From Desulfuromonadaceae bacterium UBA2294 (lineage in GTDB: Bacteria; Desulfobacterota; Desulfuromonadia; Desulfuromonadales; UBA2294): a stretch of DNA of 13,680 bases. Position numbers and translations under genes: made by a program. A model generated the notes under the pieces. That model did no database searches. It was not told where the DNA came from and saw only the letters and a program-made list of their open reading frames with translations. Positions 1 to 6,828 of the stretch are shown in pieces; the first letter of the stretch is position 1, and each line of letters opens with the position of its first letter. Location of the stretch: assembly GCA_002345625.1 (NCBI GenBank), contig DDWE01000091.1:223-13902 (forward strand), given 5' to 3'.

Positions 1-274
1 AGGCGATGGCCTCCCCTTCACGGTCGGGGTCAGTCGCGAGAATCAGTTCGTCGCAATTGGCTGCCAGCTTTTTCAGCCCATCCAGATGCTTGTGGCTTTC
101 GGCCAGAACCTGGTAGGAGGGCTCAAAATCGCGGTCGACGTCGACGGAGCCCTGTTTGCTCGGCAGGGCGCGGACGTGGCCGTAAGAGGCGCGGACCGAA
201 AAGCCCTTGCCGAGAAACTTCTCGATGGTTTTGCCTTTGGCCGGCGATTCGACAATGACCAGTGCGTTTGACAT
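1..274 (-). CDS. topA: DNA topoisomerase I, N-terminal part (cut by window edge)
   Basis: Type IA topoisomerase, which relaxes negative supercoils by cutting and passing one strand; cytoplasmic and usually essential. About 91 residues are visible and the rest lies left of the window. They are the first part of the Toprim domain: the opening runs ALVIVESPAKGKTIEKFLG, with the metal/catalytic Glu in VESPAK, and ATDPDREGEAIA near the edge carries the DxDxE acidic triad. Both match the family closely. The start is the ATG at 274-272; the bases before it are A/T-rich with no clear Shine-Dalgarno sequence. A GGCGC/GCGCC inverted repeat (302-306 and 318-322) lies in the 60-base leader. The gene is downstream of smg but separated from it by a hairpin terminator, so it probably has its own promoter, which I could not place. 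Confidence 0.97.
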   Translation of the reverse strand, partial: MSNALVIVESPAKGKTIEKFLGKGFSVRASYGHVRALPSKQGSVDVDRDFEPSYQVLAESHKHLDGLKKLAANCDELILATDPDREGEAIA

Positions 275-334
275 AAGGTATCTATTTTTCCGCGTGGCGC
301 CGGCGCTTGACGTAATCGCGCCGACTAAGTGAAA

Positions 335-360
335 CGGGCTGCGGTATCAGCCGCAGCCCG
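335..360 (-). terminator. Hairpin terminator after smg
   Basis: A perfect 10-bp stem (CGGGCTGCGG with CCGCAGCCCG) and a 6-base loop begin 8 bases after the smg stop codon. Reading the minus strand, it is followed by a short T run (TTTCACTT). The T tract is weak, so termination may be partial and some dprA-smg transcripts could read into topA. Confidence 0.7.
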
Positions 361-367
361 GTCTTTG

Positions 368-841
368 CTAGTGGAACATCCGGGACCAGTCGTCCCCCAT
401 CAGGGCATCGACGGCCTGCCGCCAGTCTTCGTTGGCTCTGGCAAACAGGACCAGCGAAGTCATCACTTTAAGCTCCTTCAATGAGACCTCATCCTCGCCA
501 ATCTGGAACGCACGCTCGATGATCTCCTCCTGACTTGTATCATCCAGAATGCCAAGGCTGCGCAGATGAACAAGAAAACCACGTGCTTCGGTGGTCAGCA
601 GTCGCAGCTCATCAGCCGAGAAGATCCGCATGGTCGGGACGCTGCGTAAGGTGGCGGCGGGGACCGGTAGGTCGGAGGTGGCGGAGAGTCGCTGCATCCA
701 GCTGAAGGCGGCATCGATCTCGTCCGAGTCGAAGCCGGAGGCGAGAAGCTCCTCGACCAGCTCACTCTCTGCGCCAAAATCACGCTCTTCCAGGAAGTAG
801 CGCGCCAGAATGGTTACAATAGCCAGAACTCGTTCTCTCAA
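368..841 (-). CDS. smg: Smg family protein (DUF494)
   Basis: A 157-residue soluble acidic protein of the Smg/DUF494 family, whose biochemical role is not established. The opening RERVLAIVTILARYFLEE, the DSDEIDAAFSWMQRL segment (about residues 39-53) and the C-terminal ALMGDDWSRMFH are typical of the family, and the length is normal. The gene sits between dprA and topA, the usual place for smg in many proteobacteria. The start is unusual: the only start codon that fits is TTG (841-839), with AGGAG about 5 bases upstream; no ATG in frame covers the conserved N-terminus. Only 21 bases separate it from dprA, so the two are probably co-transcribed, and a hairpin terminator follows. Confidence 0.9.
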   Translation of the reverse strand: MRERVLAIVTILARYFLEERDFGAESELVEELLASGFDSDEIDAAFSWMQRLSATSDLPVPAATLRSVPTMRIFSADELRLLTTEARGFLVHLRSLGILDDTSQEEIIERAFQIGEDEVSLKELKVMTSLVLFARANEDWRQAVDALMGDDWSRMFH

Positions 842-862
842 ATGCTCTCCTGCCTTGTCCCG

Positions 863-1957
863 TCAAATCCGAGAGGCCCGTATGTAGCGCATTCCGGGTA
901 GTTGTGTCAACCCACCCCGGAGTTCAAGTTGCAGTAAAGTAACGGAAAGCTCTATAGGTGTCAACCCACTTTTCCGGGCCAGATCGTCGATGTGCTGTGG
1001 TTCGAAAGAGAGCAGGCGAATGATGCCAACTTCCTGTTCTGAAAAGGAAATTTCAGGGTTATTTGCTGGATTTGGTCGGGCTGTGGCGTGCTCGGGCCAG
1101 AGAATGTCGAGGATGTCACGCGCCTCGGTGACCAGATGTGCCCCCTGCTTGAGCAGGCTGTTGACGCCACCGCTGTTGGCGGCGGTCACCGCTCCGGGGA
1201 TGGCAAATACCTCGCGACCGTGCTCCAGGGCAAAGTCGGCCGTGATCAGCGAACCGCTCTTTTCGGTCGCTTCGACAATCAGTACGCCGCAGCTTAACGC
1301 GCTGATGATCCGGTTGCGTCCCGGAAAGTTGCCGGCCAGTGGAGGTGTGCCGGGTGCATATTCGGAGAGCAGGGTGCCCTGTTCTATAATCTGTTTAGCC
1401 AGGGCTGTATTTTCCAGAGGATAGACAAGGTCGATACCGCAGCCAAGGACAGCGATGGTGGTGCCGCCGGCAGCAAGAGCCGCCCGGTGGGCGGCACTAT
1501 CGATGCCGCGGGCGAGGCCGCTGATGATGGTGATGTCGCGGCTGGCAATGTCTGTGCAGATTTCACGGGTGAGGAATTTGCCGGAGTCCGATGCGTTGCG
1601 GGCACCGACGACAGCAAGGGCTTCGCCCTCTATCGGGCAGCCACGCTGATAAAGCAGAGCCGGCGGGTCGTGGATGGTCCGTAGCTGGGGAGGATAGTCC
1701 GGGTCGTTGAAGCCGATAATGCGGATGCCGCTGTCAGCGAGGGTGGCGGTGACCTCCAGCAGGTACGGGTCGTTTTCTGCCGGGACCTGCAGCAAGGCCA
1801 GTCGACGACAGCCGGGTGGCTGCGGCCACTCGCTGACCGGATGACAGAGTATCTCTTCCGGACTGCCGTAGGCGGCCAGCAGGTGCAACAGCCCGAGGCG
1901 TCCGAGGCCGCGAGTCAGGTGCAGGCGCAGCCATGCGCGTTCCGTCACCGTTAACAT
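863..1957 (-). CDS. dprA: DNA-processing protein DprA/Smf
   Basis: DprA binds incoming single-stranded DNA during transformation and loads RecA on it; it also occurs in bacteria not known to be competent. The 364-residue protein is full length. An N-terminal helical SAM-like region (about 5-40) is followed by an extended Rossmann fold (about 75-285) with the family motifs VVGARNAS (116-123), SGLARGIDSAAH (146-157), FPGRNRIISALS (211-222), KSGSLITADFALE (233-245) and GREVFAIPG (247-255). A winged-helix domain (about 305-360) closes it. The ATG at 1957-1955 is preceded by a very G-rich ribosome binding site, GGGAGGGGGAT. smg follows 21 bases after the stop. The terminator of the upstream LysM gene separates dprA from that gene, so a promoter should lie between about 1975 and 2050; I see no good consensus one. 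The leader may regulate translation (see 1958-2001). Confidence 0.97.
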   Translation of the reverse strand: MLTVTERAWLRLHLTRGLGRLGLLHLLAAYGSPEEILCHPVSEWPQPPGCRRLALLQVPAENDPYLLEVTATLADSGIRIIGFNDPDYPPQLRTIHDPPALLYQRGCPIEGEALAVVGARNASDSGKFLTREICTDIASRDITIISGLARGIDSAAHRAALAAGGTTIAVLGCGIDLVYPLENTALAKQIIEQGTLLSEYAPGTPPLAGNFPGRNRIISALSCGVLIVEATEKSGSLITADFALEHGREVFAIPGAVTAANSGGVNSLLKQGAHLVTEARDILDILWPEHATARPNPANNPEISFSEQEVGIIRLLSFEPQHIDDLARKSGLTPIELSVTLLQLELRGGLTQLPGMRYIRASRI

Positions 1958-2001
1958 ATCCCCCTCCCTAGTTCAGGGGGATTGTGGCAGACTGTCCCCC
2001 T
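1958..2001 (-). promoter_or_regulatory. Possible alternative-hairpin leader covering the dprA ribosome binding site
   Basis: In the mRNA sense the dprA leader reads AGGGGGA (2001-1995), then TCCCCCT (1981-1975), then AGGGGGA (1965-1959). The last copy is part of the Shine-Dalgarno region directly before the ATG at 1957. The middle strand can pair with the first copy (7 bp, 13-base loop, site exposed) or with the third copy (8 bp including the base at 1958, 9-base loop, site hidden). The two pairings exclude each other. The sequence arrangement is seen directly; any regulatory role is inference, and no ligand-binding domain is recognised. Confidence 0.4.
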
Positions 2002-2044
2002 CTGGTAAACCTGATAGATCGTCTGTGCGCTTCTTTTTGGATAT

Positions 2045-2073
2045 AAAACCGGGGGCCCGGTTATGGGCCCCCG
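2045..2073 (-). terminator. Intrinsic terminator after the LysM gene
   Basis: A 9-bp, almost entirely G/C stem (GGGGGCCC paired with GGGCCCCC plus one flanking pair) with loop ATAACC lies 28 bases after the LysM gene stop. On the minus strand it is followed by GTTTTATAT. This is a classic rho-independent terminator that closes the lipoprotein-LysM operon before dprA. Confidence 0.85.
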
Positions 2074-2101
2074 CAGGTGCTGTTCGCCGCAGTGGTGCCG
2101 G

Positions 2102-3139
2102 TTATTCCATAAAGGTTGAGACCCGGTCGCCGACATCGATGGTGTCGACGGCCTTGAGGACCAGAACCGCTGATGATTGTGCGGAGGCAGAAAGGACGAG
2201 ACCTTCTCCGACCAGAATGTCGGGCAGTTTCAGGTCGGCCAGGCTGGCTGTTGATGCTTTGCGTGGCCGTGATATATGCAGCAGGTTGCCAACTTCTACC
2301 CCGGCGTTGCTCCCAAGGTCGGTAAAGACAACATCGAACTGGCCGATGGTGCTTTGTCCGCGCTGGGTGGCAACAAGGTAGCCTGATACAGCGCTTTGTG
2401 CCCGCTTCAGGCTAATAACCGGATCGCCGATGATGTACGGGGCAACCAGTGATCCACGCAGGATTTCACGCAGGGCTGTGACAATACGGCCCGAGGCAAC
2501 TTCGCTGTGTACATCGACAATTTCCATGGTTCCGAGTTCGTAAACTTGATAGCCCATAAGCTTTTTGCTGACCGGGTGGTAAACTTTGTCGCCGAGGCTG
2601 AAGATGCTCAGTCTGGTGCCCGGATAGGTTGCTCCGAGTTTGTCCATCTCAAGGAATGCGGTGTCGCCTGTGCCGAGAATCAGACGGTTGTCCGTTGCAT
2701 CGATGATGCGACCGACAGAATTCAGGTCGTCGACCCCGAGGAAACCGATTCCGCCACCCGGAATTTTGATCGTGATCTCCTCCTGCACTTCGGTGGGCAG
2801 CGGTTCGACAACTTCAAGTTCTTCAGCGACTTCAGCAGACTCCGTCGCCGGTTGTTCGGTGACGACCTCCTCAGCCTGCGGCGCTTCGGCCGGGACAATT
2901 TCAATCCGGCCGTCATAAATGGCCAATTTCTGTCCCGGGTAGATAAAGTGCGGGTTGAGAAGCTCCGGGTTGTTGGACCAGAGGTTCGGCCAGTAGTAAG
3001 GGTCTTTGAGGAACTGTTCGGAGATCCCCCAGAGGGTATCCCCTTTCTTAATGGTGTAGATCTGCGGGTTTTGGCCGGCGATTGCCGTCAGTGGCAGAAG
3101 CAGGATACAGGCCAGAAGAAAAGATTTACGCAATGTCAT
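2102..3139 (-). CDS. Exported LysM-domain peptidoglycan-binding protein
   Basis: A 345-residue protein likely to be exported and bound to peptidoglycan. MTLRK followed by a hydrophobic stretch ending TAIAG is a signal peptide (about residues 1-21). A single LysM domain follows at about 24-74 (IYTIKKGDTLWGISEQFL ... NPHFIYPGQKLAIY). A strongly acidic Glu/Pro/Val linker follows (about 82-125), then a C-terminal region of about 210 residues that I do not recognise. I chose the ATG at 3139 because AGGGGG sits just upstream of it; an in-frame ATG 15 bases earlier has no such site and would put MTGGS before the signal peptide. The TPR lipoprotein gene is 41 bases upstream, so the two are probably co-transcribed from the promoter at 3890-3916. 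Proteins of this architecture occur near dprA in Geobacter-like genomes (from memory). Confidence 0.88.
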   Translation of the reverse strand: MTLRKSFLLACILLLPLTAIAGQNPQIYTIKKGDTLWGISEQFLKDPYYWPNLWSNNPELLNPHFIYPGQKLAIYDGRIEIVPAEAPQAEEVVTEQPATESAEVAEELEVVEPLPTEVQEEITIKIPGGGIGFLGVDDLNSVGRIIDATDNRLILGTGDTAFLEMDKLGATYPGTRLSIFSLGDKVYHPVSKKLMGYQVYELGTMEIVDVHSEVASGRIVTALREILRGSLVAPYIIGDPVISLKRAQSAVSGYLVATQRGQSTIGQFDVVFTDLGSNAGVEVGNLLHISRPRKASTASLADLKLPDILVGEGLVLSASAQSSAVLVLKAVDTIDVGDRVSTFME

Positions 3140-3180
3140 GGAACCCCCTGTCATGTGAGAGGTCTGTCACAGAGAAAAAA

Positions 3181-3843
3181 TCACGGTTCAGCGTTGGCCG
3201 CTTTGCGGGCGGCGGCGCTGTCCGGATAACGTTCGCGGAGTTGACGCAAGGATTCGGCAGCCTGATCAGGCAACTTCATCGCATGTTGTGTGGCGGCCAG
3301 TTTCAGCAGGGCTTCGGGCGCTTTCTCCGACTGCGGGTACTCTTTCAGTAGTTGCGTGAACTCCACCGCTGACTGTTTGTAATCACCTTGCGCAAGAAAT
3401 GCCTCGGCAAGCAGAAAACGGACATTGACTGCATAGTCGTTTGAGGGGTAAAAGCGCAGAAACGCAGTGAACCCTTCGATTGCCTGCCGATAGCGTCCGG
3501 AGGTGTAGTCACCGAAGGCCGCCAGGTAAAGTTCGGCCGGAGATTTCTGGTAAAGGTTCGCTGTTCCGGCGGGCAGCGGAACGCCACTACTGCTGGCGAG
3601 GTGCTTTCGCAGGGTGTCGACCAGGCGTTGCTGGTCGAGGATGCGGACCTCGAGCATCACCATGCCGTCCTGTAATCTCTGGAGTCGGGCATCGGTCTGC
3701 TGGAGTTGCTCACGCAGTTCAGTCACTTCCGCCGGTGAGACGGGCGGGGCTGAAGGTTGCGGAGCTGTGGGCATGGCACAGCCAGCCAGCAGGGCGACCA
3801 GCGAGAGGGCAGTGGCGTATCGGGTGAAGAGAGGCACTTTCAC
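3181..3843 (-). CDS. TPR outer-membrane lipoprotein, CpoB/YbgF-like
   Basis: A 220-residue lipoprotein. The signal peptide ends in the lipobox LLAGC, so Cys22 should be lipidated; Ala at +2 favours the outer membrane. A Pro-rich spacer leads to a predicted coiled coil (about 38-83, rich in Gln, Arg and Leu), then three TPR-like repeats (about 103-210, e.g. LYLAAFGDYTSGRYRQAIEGF). This is the layout of CpoB/YbgF, which links the Tol-Pal system with peptidoglycan synthesis; BamD also has TPRs but lacks the coiled coil. No tol-pal genes are in view, so the exact role is open. The start is GTG at 3843-3841: a stop codon lies in frame two codons upstream, and GGAAGGAG is present with rather long spacing (about 12 bases). 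A perfect-hexamer promoter lies about 45 bases upstream. Confidence 0.85.
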   Translation of the reverse strand: MKVPLFTRYATALSLVALLAGCAMPTAPQPSAPPVSPAEVTELREQLQQTDARLQRLQDGMVMLEVRILDQQRLVDTLRKHLASSSGVPLPAGTANLYQKSPAELYLAAFGDYTSGRYRQAIEGFTAFLRFYPSNDYAVNVRFLLAEAFLAQGDYKQSAVEFTQLLKEYPQSEKAPEALLKLAATQHAMKLPDQAAESLRQLRERYPDSAAARKAANAEP

Positions 3844-3889
3844 GATCTATTTCCGCTCCTTCCAAACTTACAGGCACAATCTCGTAAAA

Positions 3890-3916
3890 ATTATAGGTTT
3901 TTCAGGTGATTGTCAA
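3890..3916 (-). promoter_or_regulatory. Sigma70-type promoter for the lipoprotein-LysM operon
   Basis: On the minus strand TTGACA (3916-3911) and TATAAT (3895-3890) are both perfect consensus hexamers. The spacer is only 15 bases; shifting the -10 by two bases to TAATTT gives 17. Transcription would start near 3882, leaving a leader of about 40 bases before the GTG start. It lies in the 171-base divergent gap shared with the U32 gene; I found no convincing promoter for the plus strand there. Confidence 0.65.
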
Positions 3917-4014
3917 GGTCGCAAACGTGCCGCGGTTGCTCTGTCACCACGACGAAAAAGGGCTGCTTCGGTGTGGAGGTATGATATCCTCGCCGAACCA
4001 CGCAAGGAGATCTT

Positions 4015-5235
4015 ATGTTGCTGCCCGAACTGCTCGCCCCGGCCGGGGATTATGAAAAACTGGTTACGGCCTATGCTTATGGCGCCGATGCCGCTTATGT
4101 CGGTTTCGAGCGCTATGGTTTGCGAGCCATGGCCGCAAATTTTAACGTTGATGAACTGGCTCGGGCCCGCGATCTGGCCGCACGCCTCGACCGCCGACTC
4201 TACCTGACCCTCAATGCCTACATTGACAGCGCCGAGTGCGATGTCCTGGCCGCCGATCTTGAGCGCTTGCGGGGACTCGATTTCGACGCCTATATCGTCG
4301 CTGACCCCGGAGTGCTCGCTTTGGTTCGGCAGCTCGATCCTGATCGCAGCGTGCATCTATCGACTCAGGCTAACACCACCAACCTCGAAGCGGTCCGTTT
4401 CTGGCAACAAAACGGCGTGGCGCGGGTCAATCTGGCACGCGAATCGACGCTGGCCGATCTCAAGGCAATCCGACGAGGTTGCACCGCGGAGCTTGAGGTG
4501 TTTGTGCATGGCGCCATGTGTGTCGCTCATTCCGGCCGCTGCCTGCTGTCGGCGGCGATGACTGGTCGTAGCGCCAACCGGGGTGCCTGTACCCAGCCTT
4601 GCCGCTGGAACTACCATCTGGTCGAGGCCACCCGGCCGCATGAAAGCTTTCCGATCGAGCAGGACGAGCACGGCACCTATCTGCTCAACAGCCGCGATCT
4701 CTGCCTGCTCGAATATCTGCCGGAGCTGATCACCGCCGGGGTCGACAGTTTGAAGATTGAAGGTCGGATGAAGAGTCTCTATTACGTCGCCGCCACTGTC
4801 AGCGTCTATCGCGCTGCCCTCGACAGCTACGCGGCCGACCCACAGGGGTGGTCCTGTGACCCGCGCTGGCGCGACGAACTCGACAAAGTCAGTCACCGCC
4901 CCTACAGCAGCGGCTTTCTCTTCGGCCGCGATGACGCCAATATCCACGCCGACGATTCCCGTTATCGGCGCAGTTACGAGTTTGTCGGCCGGGTTCTGGC
5001 GGTTGATACTGACGGACGCGGTCTGGTCGAGGGGCGCAACCGCTTCTTCCCGGGGGAGCAGGTCGAGCTGTTCGGTCCCGGTCTGCGACACATGGAATTT
5101 ACGATCGAAACACCGTACACTGAGGCCGGTGAGCCCTTGACGGTGGTTCAGCCCAACGCGCGGGTGATGATGCCCTTGCCGGCGTCCGCCGCAGTCGGTG
5201 ATCTGCTGCGGAAGGCAAAGGCTGTTTCCGCCTGA
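4015..5235 (+). CDS. U32 family protein (YegQ/TrhP-like, probable RNA hydroxylation factor)
   Basis: A 406-residue cytoplasmic protein of the U32 family. Once called peptidases, characterised members (TrhP/YegQ, RlhA) take part in prephenate-dependent hydroxylation of tRNA U34 or 23S rRNA. A TIM-barrel-like N-terminus starts ELLAPAGDYEKLVTAYAYGADAAYVG. The U32 signature is complete at 161-179 (E-V-F-V-H-G-A-M-C ... SGRCLLS). Cys169, Cys176, Cys192 and Cys196 would hold the iron-sulfur cluster. DSLKIEGRMKSLYYVA (245-260) is typical of the YegQ group, and a small C-terminal beta domain (about 320-400) follows. The length is closer to YegQ than to the longer RlhA, so the tRNA-modifying group is the better guess. 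AAGGAG lies 5 bases before the ATG. The first Nudix gene begins 40 bases after the stop, so the three genes probably form one operon. Confidence 0.9.
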   Translation: MLLPELLAPAGDYEKLVTAYAYGADAAYVGFERYGLRAMAANFNVDELARARDLAARLDRRLYLTLNAYIDSAECDVLAADLERLRGLDFDAYIVADPGVLALVRQLDPDRSVHLSTQANTTNLEAVRFWQQNGVARVNLARESTLADLKAIRRGCTAELEVFVHGAMCVAHSGRCLLSAAMTGRSANRGACTQPCRWNYHLVEATRPHESFPIEQDEHGTYLLNSRDLCLLEYLPELITAGVDSLKIEGRMKSLYYVAATVSVYRAALDSYAADPQGWSCDPRWRDELDKVSHRPYSSGFLFGRDDANIHADDSRYRRSYEFVGRVLAVDTDGRGLVEGRNRFFPGEQVELFGPGLRHMEFTIETPYTEAGEPLTVVQPNARVMMPLPASAAVGDLLRKAKAVSA

Positions 5236-5275
5236 CAGAGGTCGTAAAAACCGGATTCATTCGTGTGAGGTGACT

Positions 5276-5803
5276 ATGCATCAGACCGAACAGCTGCTCT
5301 ACCGGGGGAGAATCCTCGATCTTTACCGCGAAACGCATCGGTTACCCGATGGTCATACGGCCGATTTTGAGATCATTCACCAGCCCGGTGGTTGCGCCGT
5401 TCTGCCATTACACGCCGATAGCCGGGTGACGTTGCTTCGACAGTATCGTCCCGCCGCCGGGCGGCTGGTGATCGAAATTCCCGCCGGGCGCCTGGAGGCG
5501 AACGAGGCGGCGTTCGATTGTGTGCAGCGCGAGCTGGCGGAGGAGGCGGGGTTGACGGCGGGTCGTATCGAGCCGCTGGGGAGCCATTTTGCCGCGGTCG
5601 GCTACAGCCGCGAGCGGGTCGGCCTGTTCTTGGCCCGTGACTTGAGCGCTTGTCCGGCAGCGCCGGAAGAAGACGAATGGATTGAGCCGTTCACTCTGCC
5701 GCTGGTCGAAGCGGTGAAGTGGGTGCAACGTGGCGAGATTGATGACGCCAAGACCCAGCTGGCGCTGCTGCTTTGCGCCGTGCGTGAAGGAGTCTGTGCA
5801 TGA
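5276..5803 (+). CDS. Nudix hydrolase, ADP-ribose pyrophosphatase-like
   Basis: A 175-residue Nudix enzyme, best matched to ADP-ribose pyrophosphatases (ADP-ribose to AMP plus ribose 5-phosphate). The Nudix box fits perfectly at residues 71-93 (G-x5-E-x7-REL-x-EE-x-GL), with Glu86, Glu89 and Glu90 for metal binding. LLRQYRPAAG and EIPAGRLE upstream and AVGYSRER about 15 residues after the box are typical of the ADPRase group, as is the late GEIDDAKTQLALLL. The ATG at 5276 is chosen because GTGAGGTG lies just before it and the sequence then begins at the expected place; the open frame extends further upstream into the end of the U32 gene, but without a ribosome binding site. Its last codons overlap the nudC start (ATGA), so the two are translationally coupled. 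Substrate is inferred from family features only. Confidence 0.9.
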   Translation: MHQTEQLLYRGRILDLYRETHRLPDGHTADFEIIHQPGGCAVLPLHADSRVTLLRQYRPAAGRLVIEIPAGRLEANEAAFDCVQRELAEEAGLTAGRIEPLGSHFAAVGYSRERVGLFLARDLSACPAAPEEDEWIEPFTLPLVEAVKWVQRGEIDDAKTQLALLLCAVREGVCA

Positions 5804-6675
5804 CCGGCCTGCCCGACAGTTATGCTTCGCCACGGCATCTCCCGTTCAACAGCACCTGTTTGGACGATCAGTTTCTGTTTGAAAGTGCTGATCGCGATCC
5901 CGGTGGTATCGGTTGCTGGCTGCTGCTGCGAGGGACCGAACTTCTGCTGCCGGAAACCGGCGGCGCTTTAACCCTTCCCGTGGGCGCCAGCCCGGCTCTC
6001 CCCGGTTTATCCGCCCCCCTCTATTTTGGCCGCTGGCAGCAGATGTCCTGTCGGACCGCATCACTGGCGAAAGACGCGCCTTTGCCGATCGGCTGGGTCG
6101 CGCACAACCTGATGGCACCGGACCCGCTGCTGCCGATTGACCTGCTTTCCCTCGGCGCTCTGGCCCGGCAACTGCTGCAGTGGCAGGAGAACAGCTGTCA
6201 TTGCTCACGCTGCGGCAGTGAACAGCAGACGATGCCCGGTGAGTGGGGCAGACGCTGCAACGGCTGCGGCGCCCTGCATTTCCCGCATATCCATCCTTGC
6301 GTCATCGTCATTGTGCGTCGCCCCGGTGAACTGTTGCTGACGCGCAAGGCCGAGTGGCCGCCGGGGCGTTATAGTCTGGTTGCCGGGTTTCTCGATCTCG
6401 GCGAGTGCCTCGAGGAGGCGGTGGAGCGCGAGGTGCGGGAGGAGACCGGCGTCGAGATCACCAACATCCGTTATGTCGGCAGTCAGAGCTGGCCCTTTCC
6501 CAGCCAGCTCATGGCCGGTTTTGTCGCCGATTATGTCAGCGGTGAGGTCTGTGTCGAGGAGAAAGAGCTGGAAGATGCGCGCTGGTTTTCCATCGATGCG
6601 CTGCCGCAACTGCCGCCGAAACGGAGTATTGCCCGCTACCTCATCGATCACCATGCCCTGGCTGACCTGTCTTGA
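5800..6675 (+). CDS. nudC: NAD(+) diphosphatase NudC-like
   Basis: A 291-residue Nudix hydrolase that splits NAD(H) into NMN(H) and AMP; E. coli NudC also removes NAD caps from RNA. An N-terminal domain (about 10-125) is followed by a zinc ribbon with Cys135, Cys138, Cys153 and Cys156 (CSRC ... CNGC). The Nudix box is complete at 196-218 (G-F-L-D-L-G-E ... REVREETGV). The NADH-specific motif follows at 228-236 as SQSWPFPSQ; the classic form is SQPWPFPxS, so the first Pro and the last Ser are changed. The start overlaps the stop of the upstream Nudix gene by four bases. Together they could run NAD to AMP and ADP-ribose to AMP in one operon. A 12-bp stem-loop follows the stop. Confidence 0.93.
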   Translation: MTGLPDSYASPRHLPFNSTCLDDQFLFESADRDPGGIGCWLLLRGTELLLPETGGALTLPVGASPALPGLSAPLYFGRWQQMSCRTASLAKDAPLPIGWVAHNLMAPDPLLPIDLLSLGALARQLLQWQENSCHCSRCGSEQQTMPGEWGRRCNGCGALHFPHIHPCVIVIVRRPGELLLTRKAEWPPGRYSLVAGFLDLGECLEEAVEREVREETGVEITNIRYVGSQSWPFPSQLMAGFVADYVSGEVCVEEKELEDARWFSIDALPQLPPKRSIARYLIDHHALADLS

Positions 6676-6677
6676 TC

Positions 6678-6719
6678 CGCTGTTGTCAGAACGTCAGTCC
6701 GATACCCCTGGCGACAGCG
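6678..6719 (+). other. Stem-loop after nudC
   Basis: CGCTGTTGTCAG (6678-6689) pairs with CTGGCGACAGCG (6708-6719): 12 pairs, two of them G-U wobbles that work only in plus-strand RNA, with an 18-base loop. It starts 3 bases after the nudC stop. No T run follows, so it may protect the mRNA end or serve factor-dependent termination rather than act as an intrinsic terminator. Confidence 0.4.
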
Positions 6720-6747
6720 CATCCGCCGCCTTGTTCATTGCGTAACG

Positions 6748-6777
6748 TTGACTTGTTGACCTGCTCTGTCGGATAGT
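6748..6777 (+). promoter_or_regulatory. Weak promoter candidate for the response-regulator gene
   Basis: TTGACT (6748-6753) and GATAGT (6772-6777) are separated by 18 bases, about 50 bases before the gene start. A second TTGAC (6757-6761) overlaps the spacer. The -10 match is modest, so this is only a candidate; read-through from nudC is possible too. Confidence 0.25.
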
Positions 6778-6828
6778 TGCTGCCAGAATGAATTTGATCC
6801 GATGCCGTTCCATGTGGGGGGAACAACC

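Noticed and set aside
2507..3229. 240-residue plus-strand frame opposite the LysM gene
   Set aside because: The minus strand has signal peptide, LysM domain, ribosome binding site and terminator; the plus frame has none.
4357..5091. 244-residue minus-strand frame opposite the U32 gene
   Set aside because: The plus strand has the full U32 signature; this is a codon-bias shadow.
6802..6828. Upstream ATG as start of the response regulator
   Set aside because: No ribosome binding site before 6802, while GGGGGGA stands just before the ATG at 6829 and the receiver domain begins directly after it.
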